From the NCBI GenBank assembly GCA_035610365.1, contig CM069433.1, forward strand, positions 166,486,882 to 166,550,881: a stretch of DNA of 64,000 nucleotides, given 5' to 3'. The translations under genes and the position numbers were made by a program. Origin of the DNA: Aquatica leii. Its lineage: Eukaryota > Arthropoda > Insecta > Coleoptera > Lampyridae. Every line of letters starts with the position of its first letter. The stretch's first letter is position 1. Positions 22,555-33,802 of the stretch are shown piece by piece. The notes under the pieces were generated by a model that worked only from the letters and a program-made list of their open reading frames with translations, had not been told where the DNA came from and ran no database searches.

Positions 22555-25500
22555 AGTTGTTGACATTGCGTTAGTTATTGACATCATAAGCTGAATTAGA
22601 TAAAATAATAAGATTTAAAGAAGTACTAGTGCCTTTTTATTTTAAACAGATTGTAGTTTAGTGTTTTTGGTACATCTGATACAAATTTTATTTTTTAAAG
22701 TTGGTAACAGATTCATATGGGTATATTCAAGTTTCGTTAGTGGCAGTTGTTCTCATCAATGCGCGTTTTCTTGTTGAGCGTCTATCGAAAGGTGTTTATT
22801 GTTTGCATTCAATTTTGGCATTGGTAAGTACAGTACTGCGTTTAGAATCTTTACAACGAAGTTAATTGTTGTTAAATGAGACAGAATTCTGTTTGTCTTC
22901 ACATTTTTCAATATTCTTAATTTTAGAGGCGTGTTAATAACTGAATTACATTTTTTTAAGAAACATAGTTAGTAACATGGGTATGTCAATAACTGTATTT
23001 TAGACGTGTATACAAAAATAACTTTAATTGGTGTTATTCTTACCGTTCATTATATACCTCTAATTATAATAAAACTTTATGTGGTTATATGCAGTATTTA
23101 CAAAGGTTGACACTATCTCATTCACTCATCAGAAGAGTGTCAATCACTATGTTCCTAAGAAAAGTGATTTTCTTTTTGTTTCATTTAATTCGTTCAATAA
23201 TTTTCTCTGTATTATTCTTACAATTGATCGATTTATATAGTACCCTTTACTTTTGTTATAGAACTTGGTATTGTAATTATGTCGAAAATAAAAAATAAAG
23301 GTACTGTTTATCACCGCAAATATGGAGAAGATGAATTAGAGAAAGCTCTTGAGGCTATAAGAAATGGTACGTCTAAAAAGGCTGCCTCTGAAATGTATGG
23401 AATACCACGTCCCACGCTAATATTTCGCCTTAGCGAAAAGTTTAGTGAGAAAGAAATGGGACCATTACCAATTTTAACTGCGGATGAAGAGAACATTTTA
23501 GTTCAGTAGGTTATATGCAATCATAAGAAGGGCTTTCCCAGGAGAAGAGAAGATATTCAAGCAAGTGTCAAAGAATTCCTAGATAAATCACCTTGCGACA
23601 ATCCATGCACTGGTAATCTTCCGGGCAACGGATGGTTTAAAGCGTTCCTAAAACGTAATTCTGTCCTAGCGGAAAGAACTTCTGAAGCTGTGACTAGAAG
23701 TAGTGCTAATGTAGGTGAAAAAGATATAAGAAACTGGTTTCTAAGCATAGAGCAGTACCTGAAAACAGAAGGCTACTTTGATATTCTTCATGATGCTACG
23801 CATGTTTTTAATAGTGACGAAACGTGCTTCTCACTTTGTCCCAAAGGTAGTAAAGTTATTGCTCCCAAAGGAACAAGAAGCTTATATGAAGTGGATTGTG
23901 GGCAATCTAAAACTAACATAACCGTTATGTTTACATTTAGAGCAGATGGAGATAGCACCCCGCCTATGGTAATATACCCCTATAAGAGACGTACTGCAGA
24001 AATTTCAAAAAGCATACCACCGGAATGGTCAGAAAAAGGTTTGATGACGGCACAATGCTTTTATGAATACCTAGCAAACGTTATACATCTACATTTAAAA
24101 GCAAAAGGAACTAAGTTTCCAATTATAAACTTTGCAGATGGGCATGCTACCCACTTAACCTATAAACTCAGTCAACTGCACTAAACTACATAGGTATAAT
24201 CCTAATAGCGCTATACCCCAACGCAACTCGTATAATTCAACCAGCTGACGTTGCTGTTTTTAAACCTGTAAAAAATGGTTGGAAGAAAGGTGTAATCAAG
24301 TGGCGCCGAAGTAATCCTACAGAGACATTAACTAAAGAAAGATTTGCACCTGTCCTGAAAATAGTGATTGAGAATCACTTTAATAAAAAAATTATTAATA
24401 ACGGATTTTGAAGTTCTGGTCTGTGTCCTTGGAATATAGAAGCGATAGATTTTTCAAAATGCCTTGGTAAAAGAGAAGACACAAAATCAAATGCACAAAA
24501 CTGTGATACTGTCAAACATGTTTTGGATTTTTCAACTTTCACCAAAATTATTGGAGAAGACGTCGTCAGAGAGTTAGAATTGAATAGCCCAACAATCAAC
24601 AGAGAATATTTCGCTATACTTAGAAAAATGTGGTCTTACTTTACAAAAATATAGTTCAAACATAATAAAGAACTGAAAGAAGTAGTAGCAGAGATTGATA
24701 TTCACACAGACGTTCGAGAAGAAATACAACAAGTAAAAGAAAATGCGGAAAATTTTGACGATTTGTTTGATATACTTAGTATGCCCGTTGAATTCGTATG
24801 TTCTGATGTAAATGATCTCAATAGCCACAGTGCTACGGACCATAATATTGATAAAACTGAGAACGTCCCAGAACCAAATGCAAATTGTAGTCCATTATTT
24901 AAAATTGACGAAATGCATGCTTCAACTAGTAATATTGAAATATTGCATTGGACTCCTGTAAAAGAAATAAATCAGGTGGTAATTAATGATGTTTTGCAAT
25001 GGCCAGTAACACCAGTAAGAAAAGGAAGCAAAAATACAGAAAGAATGCATTTTGTTATCACTTCAGCAACCTGGCAAGAGATTCAAAGTAAAAAGCTTGC
25101 AGAAAAAAAAAGAAAAGGAAATGGCAGCGGAAGATAGAAAAAGAAAACGAATTGAGACAAACGAAAAAAAGAAAAAGGAACAAGAGGAAAACCAAAAAAA
25201 AGTGCAGAAAATAAGGAAAAAAGAAAAAACTACCTTAAAGAAAGTAATAGTGCATCTACAACCTCTACAACTACACCAGAAATACTACAGTATGAAGATC
25301 AGAATAATTAAAACATTTCCGATATTACTCCAACTTCTGCAAACATTAGTAACGATAAAGAAAATACCATGTTAAATGTACCTGAAAAAGATGCTAATAC
25401 ACAGAATAAAATTCGAATTCTTTCATCGATTTTAATTAGAAAAAGTGATGTTGACTCAGAACATGCTGACGAGATTTTTCCTAAAAACCTATCAGTATTT

Positions 25501-26088
25501 AGTGGTCTGTGCTACAAATGTTTAAGTAAAATTAGAAGAGGAAATATTAGAATAAAGCGTATATCTTGCCAAAGACAGTACCTACCACAAGAAATGTCTT
25601 TTAAAAACATTTGCAGGTGATTCGAAATTTACTTGCAGTACATGCATTATTAAACCCGTCGACTTAGCTACCCAAGTTGTTAATTTATCTTCTATAATTA
25701 CTTAGCTTTGAAGTTTTTTATTTTAAATTTGGAAATCCAGTGTAATAAAACATTTACCTAATAGCTAGGTACTAGTACTTCATTTGTTCCATGTGTTTGT
25801 CATTTGAATTTACCAACTCCGTATCACTATTTCCTTCTTTTTTTAGTATATATCAGTAGAGCGAGGGTTAATTACTGTTAGAAAATGTTAATCACTATAA
25901 TTTTTGGCTATTCTGAATTTTATTAGCAATTATAAAAAGATATACCAGAAACTAACGTGATTTAAACGCATTAAGTGAAAGGCAATGAAGTCCTAATGTG
26001 TTTAAAAAAAAATCGGATCCCAACTTAAGGTTTTAGTAATTTAAACAACCCATGCAGTTGAAACACCTTGTTAAATTGTCAATCACTG
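22555..26088 (+). mobile_element. Pogo-like DNA transposon, 3534 bp
   Basis: Left end CAGTTGTTGACATT and right end (reversed) CAGTGATTGACAAT are short imperfect TIRs starting CAGT, flanked by TA at 22553-22554 and 26089-26090, typical of pogo/Tigger elements. It carries a pogo-like transposase remnant on plus. It is inserted in repeat R copy 2: the two flanks are consecutive parts of the repeat seen intact at 9550-9858. Confidence 0.8.
23279..25620 (+). pseudogene. Pogo/Tigger-like transposase, disrupted
   Basis: DDE transposase of the pogo group. N terminus (23279-23509): a pipsqueak-type helix-turn-helix with KKAASEMYGIPRPTL. A TAG at 23507-23509 probably replaces a Trp codon. After it come the DNA-binding CENP-B-like part and the DDE core with NSDETCF (near 23815), NFADGHATHL (near 24135) and, after a frame change at about 24180, LYPNATRIIQPADVAVFKP. 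Further stops are near 24410 and 24652. The tail (24763-25375) is Lys/Glu-rich with VITSATWQEI, as in insect pogo proteins, and the last frame (25369-25620) holds GLCYKCLSKI, a degenerate Cys motif. Codon order is well kept, so decay is moderate. Not functional as read. Confidence 0.88.
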
Positions 26089-26090
26089 TA

Positions 26091-26241
26091 CGTTTTACCC
26101 TATCATGTTTAATAATAATAAACAATGCATCCAAAAAATACAAAAAATGAAGTGAAATTGGGCGCGACCGCAAGTTCCAGATTTGTTTCATTTGAGCTTT
26201 TCATCGTTTCGTTATACAAGCCTTCGTATCAAGCTCCCTAT
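26091..26241 (-). repeat. Dispersed repeat R, copy 2, right part
   Basis: Reversed, it matches 9550-9690 (CAAATGAAACAAATCTGGAA is identical). It begins next to the TA bordering the pogo element. Confidence 0.75.
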
Positions 26242-26583
26242 AAGTATTTTCAACACTAAAAGAAACCGACTAGAAGTTAGTACTTCTGGGGATTTGAGGT
26301 TCTTACTCACAAACATTGAGCCGGACGTGAATACACTCATAACATCCCATAAGGTTTATGCCTCATTACATTTTTTTTTGTATTTTAAAACAAAAGTTAT
26401 AATTTCAATAAATACTTCTTCAACAAAATGTGTTATTTATATTTTATTTTTACGTCACCATTTACCATTCAGGACATCAAAGTTGAATTTGTAATTTTTC
26501 TATTATGCATATGTGTAGTTTTTTTCCCGCAGCGGCCTGTAGGCAAGTTTTGACTATGACTAAAGGTTTGTAGGCCAAAGGAG

Positions 26584-26597
26584 TTTGGGAACCACTG
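26584..26597 (-). repeat. Isolated hAT-type terminal motif
   Basis: TTTGGGAACCACTG, the reverse of CAGTGGTTCCCAAA found at 48464-48477. This is a common hAT (Charlie-like) terminus. The other end was not found here. Confidence 0.35.
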
Positions 26598-26599
26598 AC

Positions 26600-28305
26600 C
26601 AAGAGGAATATTATTCCAAACACAAAATACAAATAGGTTTTTTCTCCGAATGGTATGATTGTTAATCTAAAACGCGCATACTCTGGTAGAAGACACGATA
26701 CTAGCATTTTTAGAGAATTTTAATTTTATAATGAATAAGAAAGCTTGGCAATATTTGTTGAAGACAACAAAACCCGTGCCTTATATGAAGATCAGAAGTA
26801 TGTCCGTATCCTGAAAGACAAAAACGTCTACATGCATATCAAGCAAAATTTAATCGTTTAATGAAAGTCCCCAGGACTGTTGTAGAGTAGGGTTTTCAAA
26901 AAAGTGTGAAACAATTTGCTTTTCTAGACTTAAAAAATAGCAAAATTATTGCTTCGAAAGGTCAAATCTATTAAACAGATCTACAATTTAACATTAAAAA
27001 ATACATTGTTTAAAATTGCAAAGAAATGGAGAGATGGAAATTTTGATTTTTAAGCAATTAAAAAAATTATTTATGTATTTACAGGTTATCAGTAATTTAA
27101 GATATGGTAGATAATAATTCAAAAGAATATTTTTGCAATAAGAGAATCTATTCTATGATATTTGATGCTCTACTATTAATCAGGTCAAGGAGATCAAATA
27201 GTGTAATATAAAAACATCTCCAAATTGTTATTTTTTTAAATTTACATTAAATTTTTTTATACTTATTAAGTGCTCTCGAAATTTAAGGTAGATAGTATAG
27301 TATATTACAAAACTTTATTTTTTTTTCTACGGTAAGGATAATTTACGATAGTTTTTTATTATTAACCGAACAGATAAAAATGGCGCATTCGTTCGTTCAT
27401 CGATCAAGTCGTAAATATTAGTAAAGGTTAACTACATTTCTACAGTTGACATAAACAAACACAAAAATATGTAATTAGTAATTATAAGTAAAACTGTATT
27501 TTTGCACAAACTTTAGACATTTAGTTTTATTGTATGCGAGTAAACAACTGTGTCCCATTTCCATTATTATTCATGACAATCTTAGCGTAAATAAATTTAC
27601 GCCATTTTTATTGATTGTTACGCTCTAGATAATAAAACCAATTGCCAAAAATAATAATAATATATAACATAACATTATTAAATGGAAATTCCGTTTTCCT
27701 ATTCAACGTAATGTTTTCAAAGTAATATTTGGTTTTGCAACAATTTCAAAGATAGTTTTTTTTAAAAAATTAAAAAAAACGTAGGAAAGTACATGTTTCA
27801 AGAAATAGCATACAAAGTGGGGTAAGTGTGACCCAAAAATTCAAAAATTGAATTTAAAATTTGCATGATTTTTTTTTCATTGACAGTTTTGATGTTAAAT
27901 GGTAAAAAGTATAAGAAAACATATTTCTTTCAATCGCTCTATGTTATACAAGTATTCTCATTTCAAAAAAATATAATTCTGTGTTATCTAGAAGATAAAA
28001 TAATTGACTTAGAGGAATATTAAAAACATATAATTAAAATTTGGATATATTCTTTTAAATTGCTTGATTAGATTTATACCTTCATCATCGTTATCTGACA
28101 GTGCAAAACTTGAAGCAATAACACGCATAATCTCTAATCGCTTTTTGCATTAAGCGCAGCAGACTTTATTTCAGAAAATTCCATAGTATATATTAAATAT
28201 TTTACGTTTGGAGATTTCCAATAGACACCAATTTTTATTTTTGATTTAACCTACCTTTTCTTCACTGAACACCTAACAATAATATAGTTTATATTAAAAT
28301 GAGAA
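26600..28305. other. AT-rich spacer, nothing recognised
   Basis: Long A/T runs only; no frame, repeat or RNA gene supported. Confidence 0.45.
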
Positions 28306-28307
28306 AG

Positions 28308-28378
28308 TTTTTCCGATTTGGATCGTGTCATTGTTGTAATCAAAGTTGCCAACATTTGTAAGGAGCTTCATCAGGACG
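28308..28378 (-). repeat. Penelope-like terminal motif, second copy
   Basis: On minus: CTGATGAAGCTCC, ACAAATGTTGGCAACTTTG, ATTACAACAATGACACG. It aligns along its length with 13925-13995. The hammerhead 5' core CTGATGA is perfect here, but GAAAC has decayed to GCAAC. Confidence 0.45.
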
Positions 28379-28678
28379 TAAGAGAAAAATCGAAGAATTC
28401 CAACAAGCAATCGAAATCTAACTAAGAACCTTTTAAAAGTTAGGTTATCAACTTGTGAACCAAGCAAAATTCTAAACTCTAAAGAAGTAACTTAAGTATA
28501 AGTAGTCTTTGTATATAAAGAAAAAGTATTGTAACAGCTTTTATTTTTAAGGCTTTCGCGGCCATGATTTTTTAACAAATAATTACTTTCGGGTTTTAAA
28601 CCGCGTTCCATATTTACACTTTTCACGAAATTCATGAAACTTAGAAAGCTTGCAAACTTTGAAAAATTTACAATATTT

Positions 28679-28712
28679 GACGTTTCGACAGTCATGTCGC
28701 TGTCTTCTTCAG
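28679..28712 (-). ncRNA. Hammerhead-like motif at the 3' end of Penelope copy 2
   Basis: On minus: CTGAAGA, stem II GACAG...CTGTC around CGACATGA, then GAAACGTC. Lies directly after the GIY-YIG coding region, where Penelope-like elements carry their hammerhead-bearing terminal repeat. Confidence 0.5.
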
Positions 28713-29570
28713 AAAAACTGAAACTGAAGGTATAGGATCCTGACAAGCCTTTATATTACGCTGTTTATTAGTCTTCCGGAATATGTTTTTCCATACTGGT
28801 GCTCGATCGATTCCATTATCCCTATTGAAATTGTCCGATTTCTAGATTTCGATGGCTTCCTTGTATAGTCTAGGCCAGAAGTTTTGGGATTTAGCCAACA
28901 TTGTTGCCGCTTCAAATTTTATTGTGTGACCGGTGTCTAGAAAGTGTTCCGCATCGGCAGATCTTTTGTTATGTTTCTTTGTATCCGCCGTATGTTCTTT
29001 TAATCTGGTAGCTATGTTGCGCCCCGTTTGTCCAATGTAAGCCAGCTTACACGAACAAAAGATGTGGTAGACTCCTGGTTTCTCGAGTGGTGCTTTTGTT
29101 TTCTTCGATTTTGTGAAATTGACGACTATTTTATTTGTTGCAGTGAAGGTTTTCCTCTAAGTATCCTGACTATTTTATCCGTGCAGCCTTTCTTCCTACT
29201 GTGCTTGTTGATTGCTCGTTATATGTCTGCTTTTTTAAAACCGTTTTTTATTAAGACGTTCGTTAGGTGACCTAGCTCGGTTTTTAACGTGTTCCGTTCA
29301 CTGATCGTCTTGGCCCTGTGTACTAAAGTTTTTAGAACTGACAACTTCTGAGCTGGATGATGATGTGATTCGGCATTTAGGTATCTGTCAGAATGTGTCG
29401 GGTTTCTGTATGCTTAATGTTCCAATATGTTGTTCATCTTTCGAGTGATCACTACGTCCAAGAAGTAAGCCTTCTAAGTTTTATGAATTTTGTGAAAAGG
29501 GTAAATATAGAACGCGGTTCCAAACCTGAAAGTATTTATTTGTTGTAACAGCTGGTTAAGCGTGAATCTG
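28690..29570 (-). pseudogene. Penelope-like element copy 2: RT C terminus and GIY-YIG nuclease
   Basis: On minus, from about 29500: the end of the RT (FLDVVITRKMNNI, RNPTHSDRYLNAESHHHP, LGHLTNVLIKNGFKKA), then the GIY-YIG endonuclease with GVYHIFCSCKLAYIGQTGR (29076-29019), KEHTADTKKHNKRSADAEHF and TGHTIKFEAATMLAKSQNFW. Penelope-like elements combine these two domains and insert by target-primed reverse transcription. The GIY and YIG motifs are intact, but stops and frame changes occur in both domains. 5' part of the RT is missing. It lies directly downstream of copy 1 in the same orientation. Confidence 0.85.
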
Positions 29571-29571
29571 A

Positions 29572-29793
29572 TTAGGTTACGGTCGAAAAAGGGCGTGTTT
29601 TTAATAAAAGAGTAATGACCGGGAACCAAAAAGGGGACAACTCGAAACCATGATCACGATTAAAGTTATTGGGGTGTTTGATTATTTCTATGCTCTCTCT
29701 GGTTTTTTGAGTGAAAAAGAATTGAGATTTTGCAATCATCAAAATGTTATCAAAATCTGTATTGTGACCTGTGGTAAAATGATCTTCAGACAG
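29572..29793 (-). pseudogene. Penelope-like element copy 1: C-terminal nuclease part
   Basis: Minus-strand frame with LSEDHFTTGHNTDFDNILMI, RESIEIIKHPNNFNRDHGF and SPFWFP, the C-terminal half of a GIY-YIG domain. It starts abruptly at the BEL element's 5' LTR; the preceding part of the same domain is found beyond the 3' LTR at 36997. A shared AGACAG at both borders confirms one element was split. Confidence 0.85.
29788..29793. repeat. Target-site duplication of BEL element 1, left
   Basis: AGACAG before the 5' LTR, repeated at 36991-36996. Either 5 bp (GACAG) or 6 bp, as the last LTR base is ambiguous. Confidence 0.85.
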
Positions 29794-30343
29794 TGTTTTG
29801 GATTTGTATTTAAATTTACAGATATCCCGACCATACCCCTTCCTTTTGTTGCTTCCTGATGCTTTCCGATACTCGCCCAAACCCGAAGAACGAACCTTAC
29901 TTGTTAATTGTCGGTTGAATCTACGAGCCGTTTTTTTGCGACATGAAGAGTCGTTTTGTATTAATTTAAACTGGTGGCACCGTTATCAAGTTTGGGAGAA
30001 GAATGCTGTGGATGGAGTTCCTTGTCCCAACATTTTATTGGAGACCCCCATCGAACAAGTGACCACAGGATCCAATTTAATACCCACGTCGTCGGCCGCT
30101 GACATTATTAGTATTACAAGGTTAGTTCGTTCCTTTTTCCATTCAAGTATTTATTGTGATTTTAATATATAGATCCAATACCTACGTCGCCGGCCGCGGA
30201 TATTTTTAATTATTTTATAATACTTTTTAACTGGTCAATATCATGTTAGTTATTTTTTTTTGTTGTGTGTGTCATTAAATCGTTTTATAAAATTATGCAG
30301 CTTGCTTTATTTCAATAAAACACTTCATGCGGTTTGTGCAAAT
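29794..30343 (+). repeat. 5' LTR of BEL element 1
   Basis: Begins TGTTTTGGATTTG and ends TTTGTGCAAAT(A). AATAAA is at 30315-30320. The copy at 36441-36990 differs at one base (GGAGTTCC here, GGAGCTCC there). Confidence 0.92.
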
Positions 30344-30346
30344 ATT

Positions 30347-30365
30347 TGGTCCTATCGAGCCTGAT
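30347..30365 (+). other. Probable primer binding site of BEL element 1
   Basis: TGGTCCTATCGAGCC starts a few bases after the LTR. BEL element 2 has the closely similar TGGTCCTTCGAGCCGG in the same place, which supports the call. Confidence 0.65.
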
Positions 30366-31102
30366 GCAGGCCTATAGATTATTACAGTTCGTTTTGTGTT
30401 TTTTTTGAAGTGTTTCATTGAATTTATTGAAGCTGCTTGTTATCGCGGAGATACCAAATTTGGTTTGTGCATTGTATTAGCACAGGTTTCAATCTTGTTT
30501 ATCGTTTTGATAAATCATTTAATTTCATGATTATGTTTAGTATACCTATTTAGTTACAATTGATTTGGTTGCCACGTAGTTTTTAAATTGAGTTATCATA
30601 GAAATAATTTAGTAGTTTGAATTTTAGAAATTTGTTTAAAATTCTGATAAACGTTAGTTGTTTGTGCGTTGTTGGGGTCGAATTGTTTATACGTGCTATC
30701 CACGCATTTCGTGTTGTCGTTAAAGAATTTATCTTTGTATTGCACCGCTCTAAGGTACCGCCTTCGTGGTCGATATCACATTTCGTTGTTTGTATATAAT
30801 TAGATTCTACCCACATTCGTTGATGTGTTCCAGTATCGTTTTTATTATTGTTTCAAGCCTTTGGTGTTTGATTGAAGTTTGCATTTTTTGTTTGTTTATG
30901 TTTTAAATACATTTTTTAGCAATTTGAAGCTAAAGTTATTTCCGTAGTTTGCAACTAAAGTCGTGTCGTAGTTGTAAAGTCGGTATAACATTTGTTTGAT
31001 CGCCTGCACAGCGTGTTCGAGTCGTTTTGGTTGATTAGCGATTCGTCGTTGTTTGCATTTTCGTTGTCGTTTCGTTGATATTGTTTTTTAGTTGATGCAA
31101 CC
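30366..31102 (+). other. Untranslated leader of BEL element 1
   Basis: T-rich stretch between primer site and gag start. No coding sequence supported. Confidence 0.6.
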
Positions 31103-33802
31103 ATGGCATATACAATGGAAAAAACTATAATAGTTGCAAAGAAAACTATTTTGTGCTTGAAATCTTGGTGCGATAGGGCTTTTAGTGCCGAGAAAAATGT
31201 GGATGAGCAGTCTAAATTTATAGCTGCTTACGATCAAATTTTGGAAATTTATAGTGAGTTCCAAACTGTCGACAAACAAACTGTGTTTGATGATTCCGAT
31301 GCCAGTCAAATGGAGACTTTGTTTAAACTTACGTTTGAGATCCAGACGATTTTCGCAGAAATTAGAGCAGTTTATTTATCGTTAAAACCCAAAAACCAGG
31401 GTTCCGGTAGCATTGTTGGTTCAAGACCTGTGTCGCCAGCATTGTCGGATGTTGCGTCGGTTTCTAACCCCTTTAAAGATACTGTACGCCTTCCTAGAAT
31501 TTCTCTTCCGTCGTTTGATGGTTCGTTGAAAGATTGGCCCACATTTTATGATTTGTTTAACACACTGGTTCACCAAAATCAGTCATTGTCAAGGGTAGAG
31601 AAATTCCAATATTTGTTGACCACTCTTAGTGGTGAACCTTTGACTTTAGTAAAGCATTTGCCGCTAAGTTCCAACAATTATGATATTGTTTATCAATCAT
31701 TGGTAGATCGTTACCAAAATGATCGAGTTTTAGTGTCATTTTATTGGCATAATTTGGGCAACGCACCCAAGGTTAATTCAGATTGTGTATCCTCATTACG
31801 TAGTTTATTAGATACGTTTAATGAAAATGTGACTGCGTTAGGTCAATATCCTAATGTGGATTTGTGGGATTTTACCCTTTTTAATTTGCTTATGCAAAGA
31901 TTAGATAACGCAACTCGAAAGCGTTTTGAAGTGCAATTCACAAATGTAAGTTTTCCCACCTACGCAAATTTGAAACAATTTGTAGCCGACCAGTGTCGTG
32001 CTTTGGAAACCAATTTATTGAATAATGCTACAATGGCCAGTGCGACCAATGTTACTCGCACTAAGTCCACCTATTCAAAATCTAGTAGTGGTCCTGCAAG
32101 ATATGGAGGCGCCTCGCCTTCGCGTTCACTACTGGTTAATACTGAACGGCCTGTTAATTCGCAATCCGCAAAATGTGCCCATTGTAAAGAATGGCATTCA
32201 ATGTATCGGTGCCCTAGTTTTCTTGCTTTGGCCCCTTACCATCGTTATTTGTTCGTTAAATCGGCAGGTTTGTGTCATCAATGCTTCAGCGCTTTACACC
32301 AGGCGAGGTCATGTCCGTCGAAAGGAAAATGTCGACAGTGCTCAGCCCCGCACAATTCGTTATTACATTTTAGTAGAACCACAGTTCACAAGGCACCTTC
32401 TCAGCAGGTGACCCTACTTAACGATTCACCGGAAGCTGTTATTCCCGTTGTGACACCGGCCACGGTAGGTGTGGCCACAGCGCGTTCATCGTGTACAGTG
32501 TTGTTAGCAACTGTCGTCCTTGAAATCCAAAATCGTTTGGGTAATTATCAAACCATAAGGGCATTATGTGATTCGAGTAGTCAAGCGAGTCTAATTTCGG
32601 AAAGATGTCGTAAGCGACTTGAATTGCCCTATGGCCGCTCACCAGTTCCTTTATCTGGCCTAGGTGATGTGACATTTCGCCCTTCACGCGGTAGTACTAA
32701 TTGCAAAATTCGCCCTAAAGGCTCTTCAGAGCCATGTTTGGACGTCGAAGCAGTGGTTGTACAAACAATTTGTGCCGATCTTCCAAGTTGCCCCTTGCCT
32801 CCGTCCGATTTTTATCAAGGTTGGAAGTTAGCAGATCCCAATTGGCATATGCCAGGATCAATTGATATGCTCCTAGGAGCAGATATTTTCGCTCTTATTG
32901 TTCGAGAGGGTTCCGTGCCGGGTGACGGCGTGAGTCCAGCTGCTATTGAGACCCTCTTCGGTTGGATACTTTTGGGTACCACCAGTCATGGGACTACTGT
33001 CCCAAAATATTCGTTTTTTCTGACATCAGACACCTCTTTGGATGTCGTTTTAAAAGGTTTTTGGGAGGTGGAGGAAGTCCCCACCAAACTCGTCGTCTCA
33101 CCTGAAGATGATCAGGCCGAGAATTTGTTTGTTAATACGCATTTTCGAGATAATTCTGGTCGTTTTGGCGTTGTGTTGCCTTTCAAAGATCGTCAAACTT
33201 TGCCCACGTTCAATAATACGATGCAGATTGCTGATCGTCGTTTGCTCGCACTTGAGCGTCGTTTGGACAGTCAACCTGACGTCCGCCGCATGTATTCTGC
33301 ATTTATGAAATATTACCTCGCATCGGGCCATATGTCGCTTCTTGCCGCACCCTCCGAAGGAAGCCATTGCTATGTTATTCCGCACCATTGTGTGTTTAAA
33401 CTTGAAGCAGGCCACCCAAAAATTCGTGTGGTTTTCAATGCTTCTTCGCGCGACGCACACAACAAGTCACTCAATGATTTCCTACTTGTCGGGCCTAAAT
33501 TGCAAAATGACATAGTAACTATTTTGCTACGTTTTCGATCACATCGTATCGTTTTTACTTGCGATATACGTCAAATGTATCGACAAATATTGATATATGA
33601 ACCCCATCGTCAATATCAATTAATTCGGTGGAGAACATCTCCACAAGAAGAGATTCAAACCTATCGTTTGAACACTGTGACCTATGGTATGTCACCCTCG
33701 CCTTATTTGGCCATTCGTTGTCTGCTACAGTTGGCAGAGGAGAATTCGCCATTCGTTCTGATCTGTATGTGGACGATGTTGCGTCCGGGGCAGACACTTT
33801 AG
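31103..33802 (+). CDS. BEL/Pao gag-protease-RT polyprotein, first frame
   Basis: Gag-Pol of a BEL/Pao element. From the N terminus: a coiled Gag region; a DUF1759-type capsid part from about residue 130 (LPRISLPSFDG); Cys/His knuckles from about residue 357 (CAHCKEWHSMYRC and CHQCFSALHQ); a DUF1758 aspartic protease at about residue 490; then RT with FTCDIRQMYRQI at about 820. The protease turn reads D-S-S where D-S-G is expected, so the conserved glycine is lost. The natural frame ends near 33745: the last residues of this frame are out of phase, because YVDD lies in the +1 frame. The ATG at 31103 follows the leader and starts the recognisable Gag. A complete polyprotein cannot be made without the frame change. 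Confidence 0.9.
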   Translation: MAYTMEKTIIVAKKTILCLKSWCDRAFSAEKNVDEQSKFIAAYDQILEIYSEFQTVDKQTVFDDSDASQMETLFKLTFEIQTIFAEIRAVYLSLKPKNQGSGSIVGSRPVSPALSDVASVSNPFKDTVRLPRISLPSFDGSLKDWPTFYDLFNTLVHQNQSLSRVEKFQYLLTTLSGEPLTLVKHLPLSSNNYDIVYQSLVDRYQNDRVLVSFYWHNLGNAPKVNSDCVSSLRSLLDTFNENVTALGQYPNVDLWDFTLFNLLMQRLDNATRKRFEVQFTNVSFPTYANLKQFVADQCRALETNLLNNATMASATNVTRTKSTYSKSSSGPARYGGASPSRSLLVNTERPVNSQSAKCAHCKEWHSMYRCPSFLALAPYHRYLFVKSAGLCHQCFSALHQARSCPSKGKCRQCSAPHNSLLHFSRTTVHKAPSQQVTLLNDSPEAVIPVVTPATVGVATARSSCTVLLATVVLEIQNRLGNYQTIRALCDSSSQASLISERCRKRLELPYGRSPVPLSGLGDVTFRPSRGSTNCKIRPKGSSEPCLDVEAVVVQTICADLPSCPLPPSDFYQGWKLADPNWHMPGSIDMLLGADIFALIVREGSVPGDGVSPAAIETLFGWILLGTTSHGTTVPKYSFFLTSDTSLDVVLKGFWEVEEVPTKLVVSPEDDQAENLFVNTHFRDNSGRFGVVLPFKDRQTLPTFNNTMQIADRRLLALERRLDSQPDVRRMYSAFMKYYLASGHMSLLAAPSEGSHCYVIPHHCVFKLEAGHPKIRVVFNASSRDAHNKSLNDFLLVGPKLQNDIVTILLRFRSHRIVFTCDIRQMYRQILIYEPHRQYQLIRWRTSPQEEIQTYRLNTVTYGMSPSPYLAIRCLLQLAEENSPFVLICMWTMLRPGQTL

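Noticed and set aside
26553-26597. Complete hAT MITE
   Set aside because: Only one terminus was found and no 8-bp duplication could be shown.
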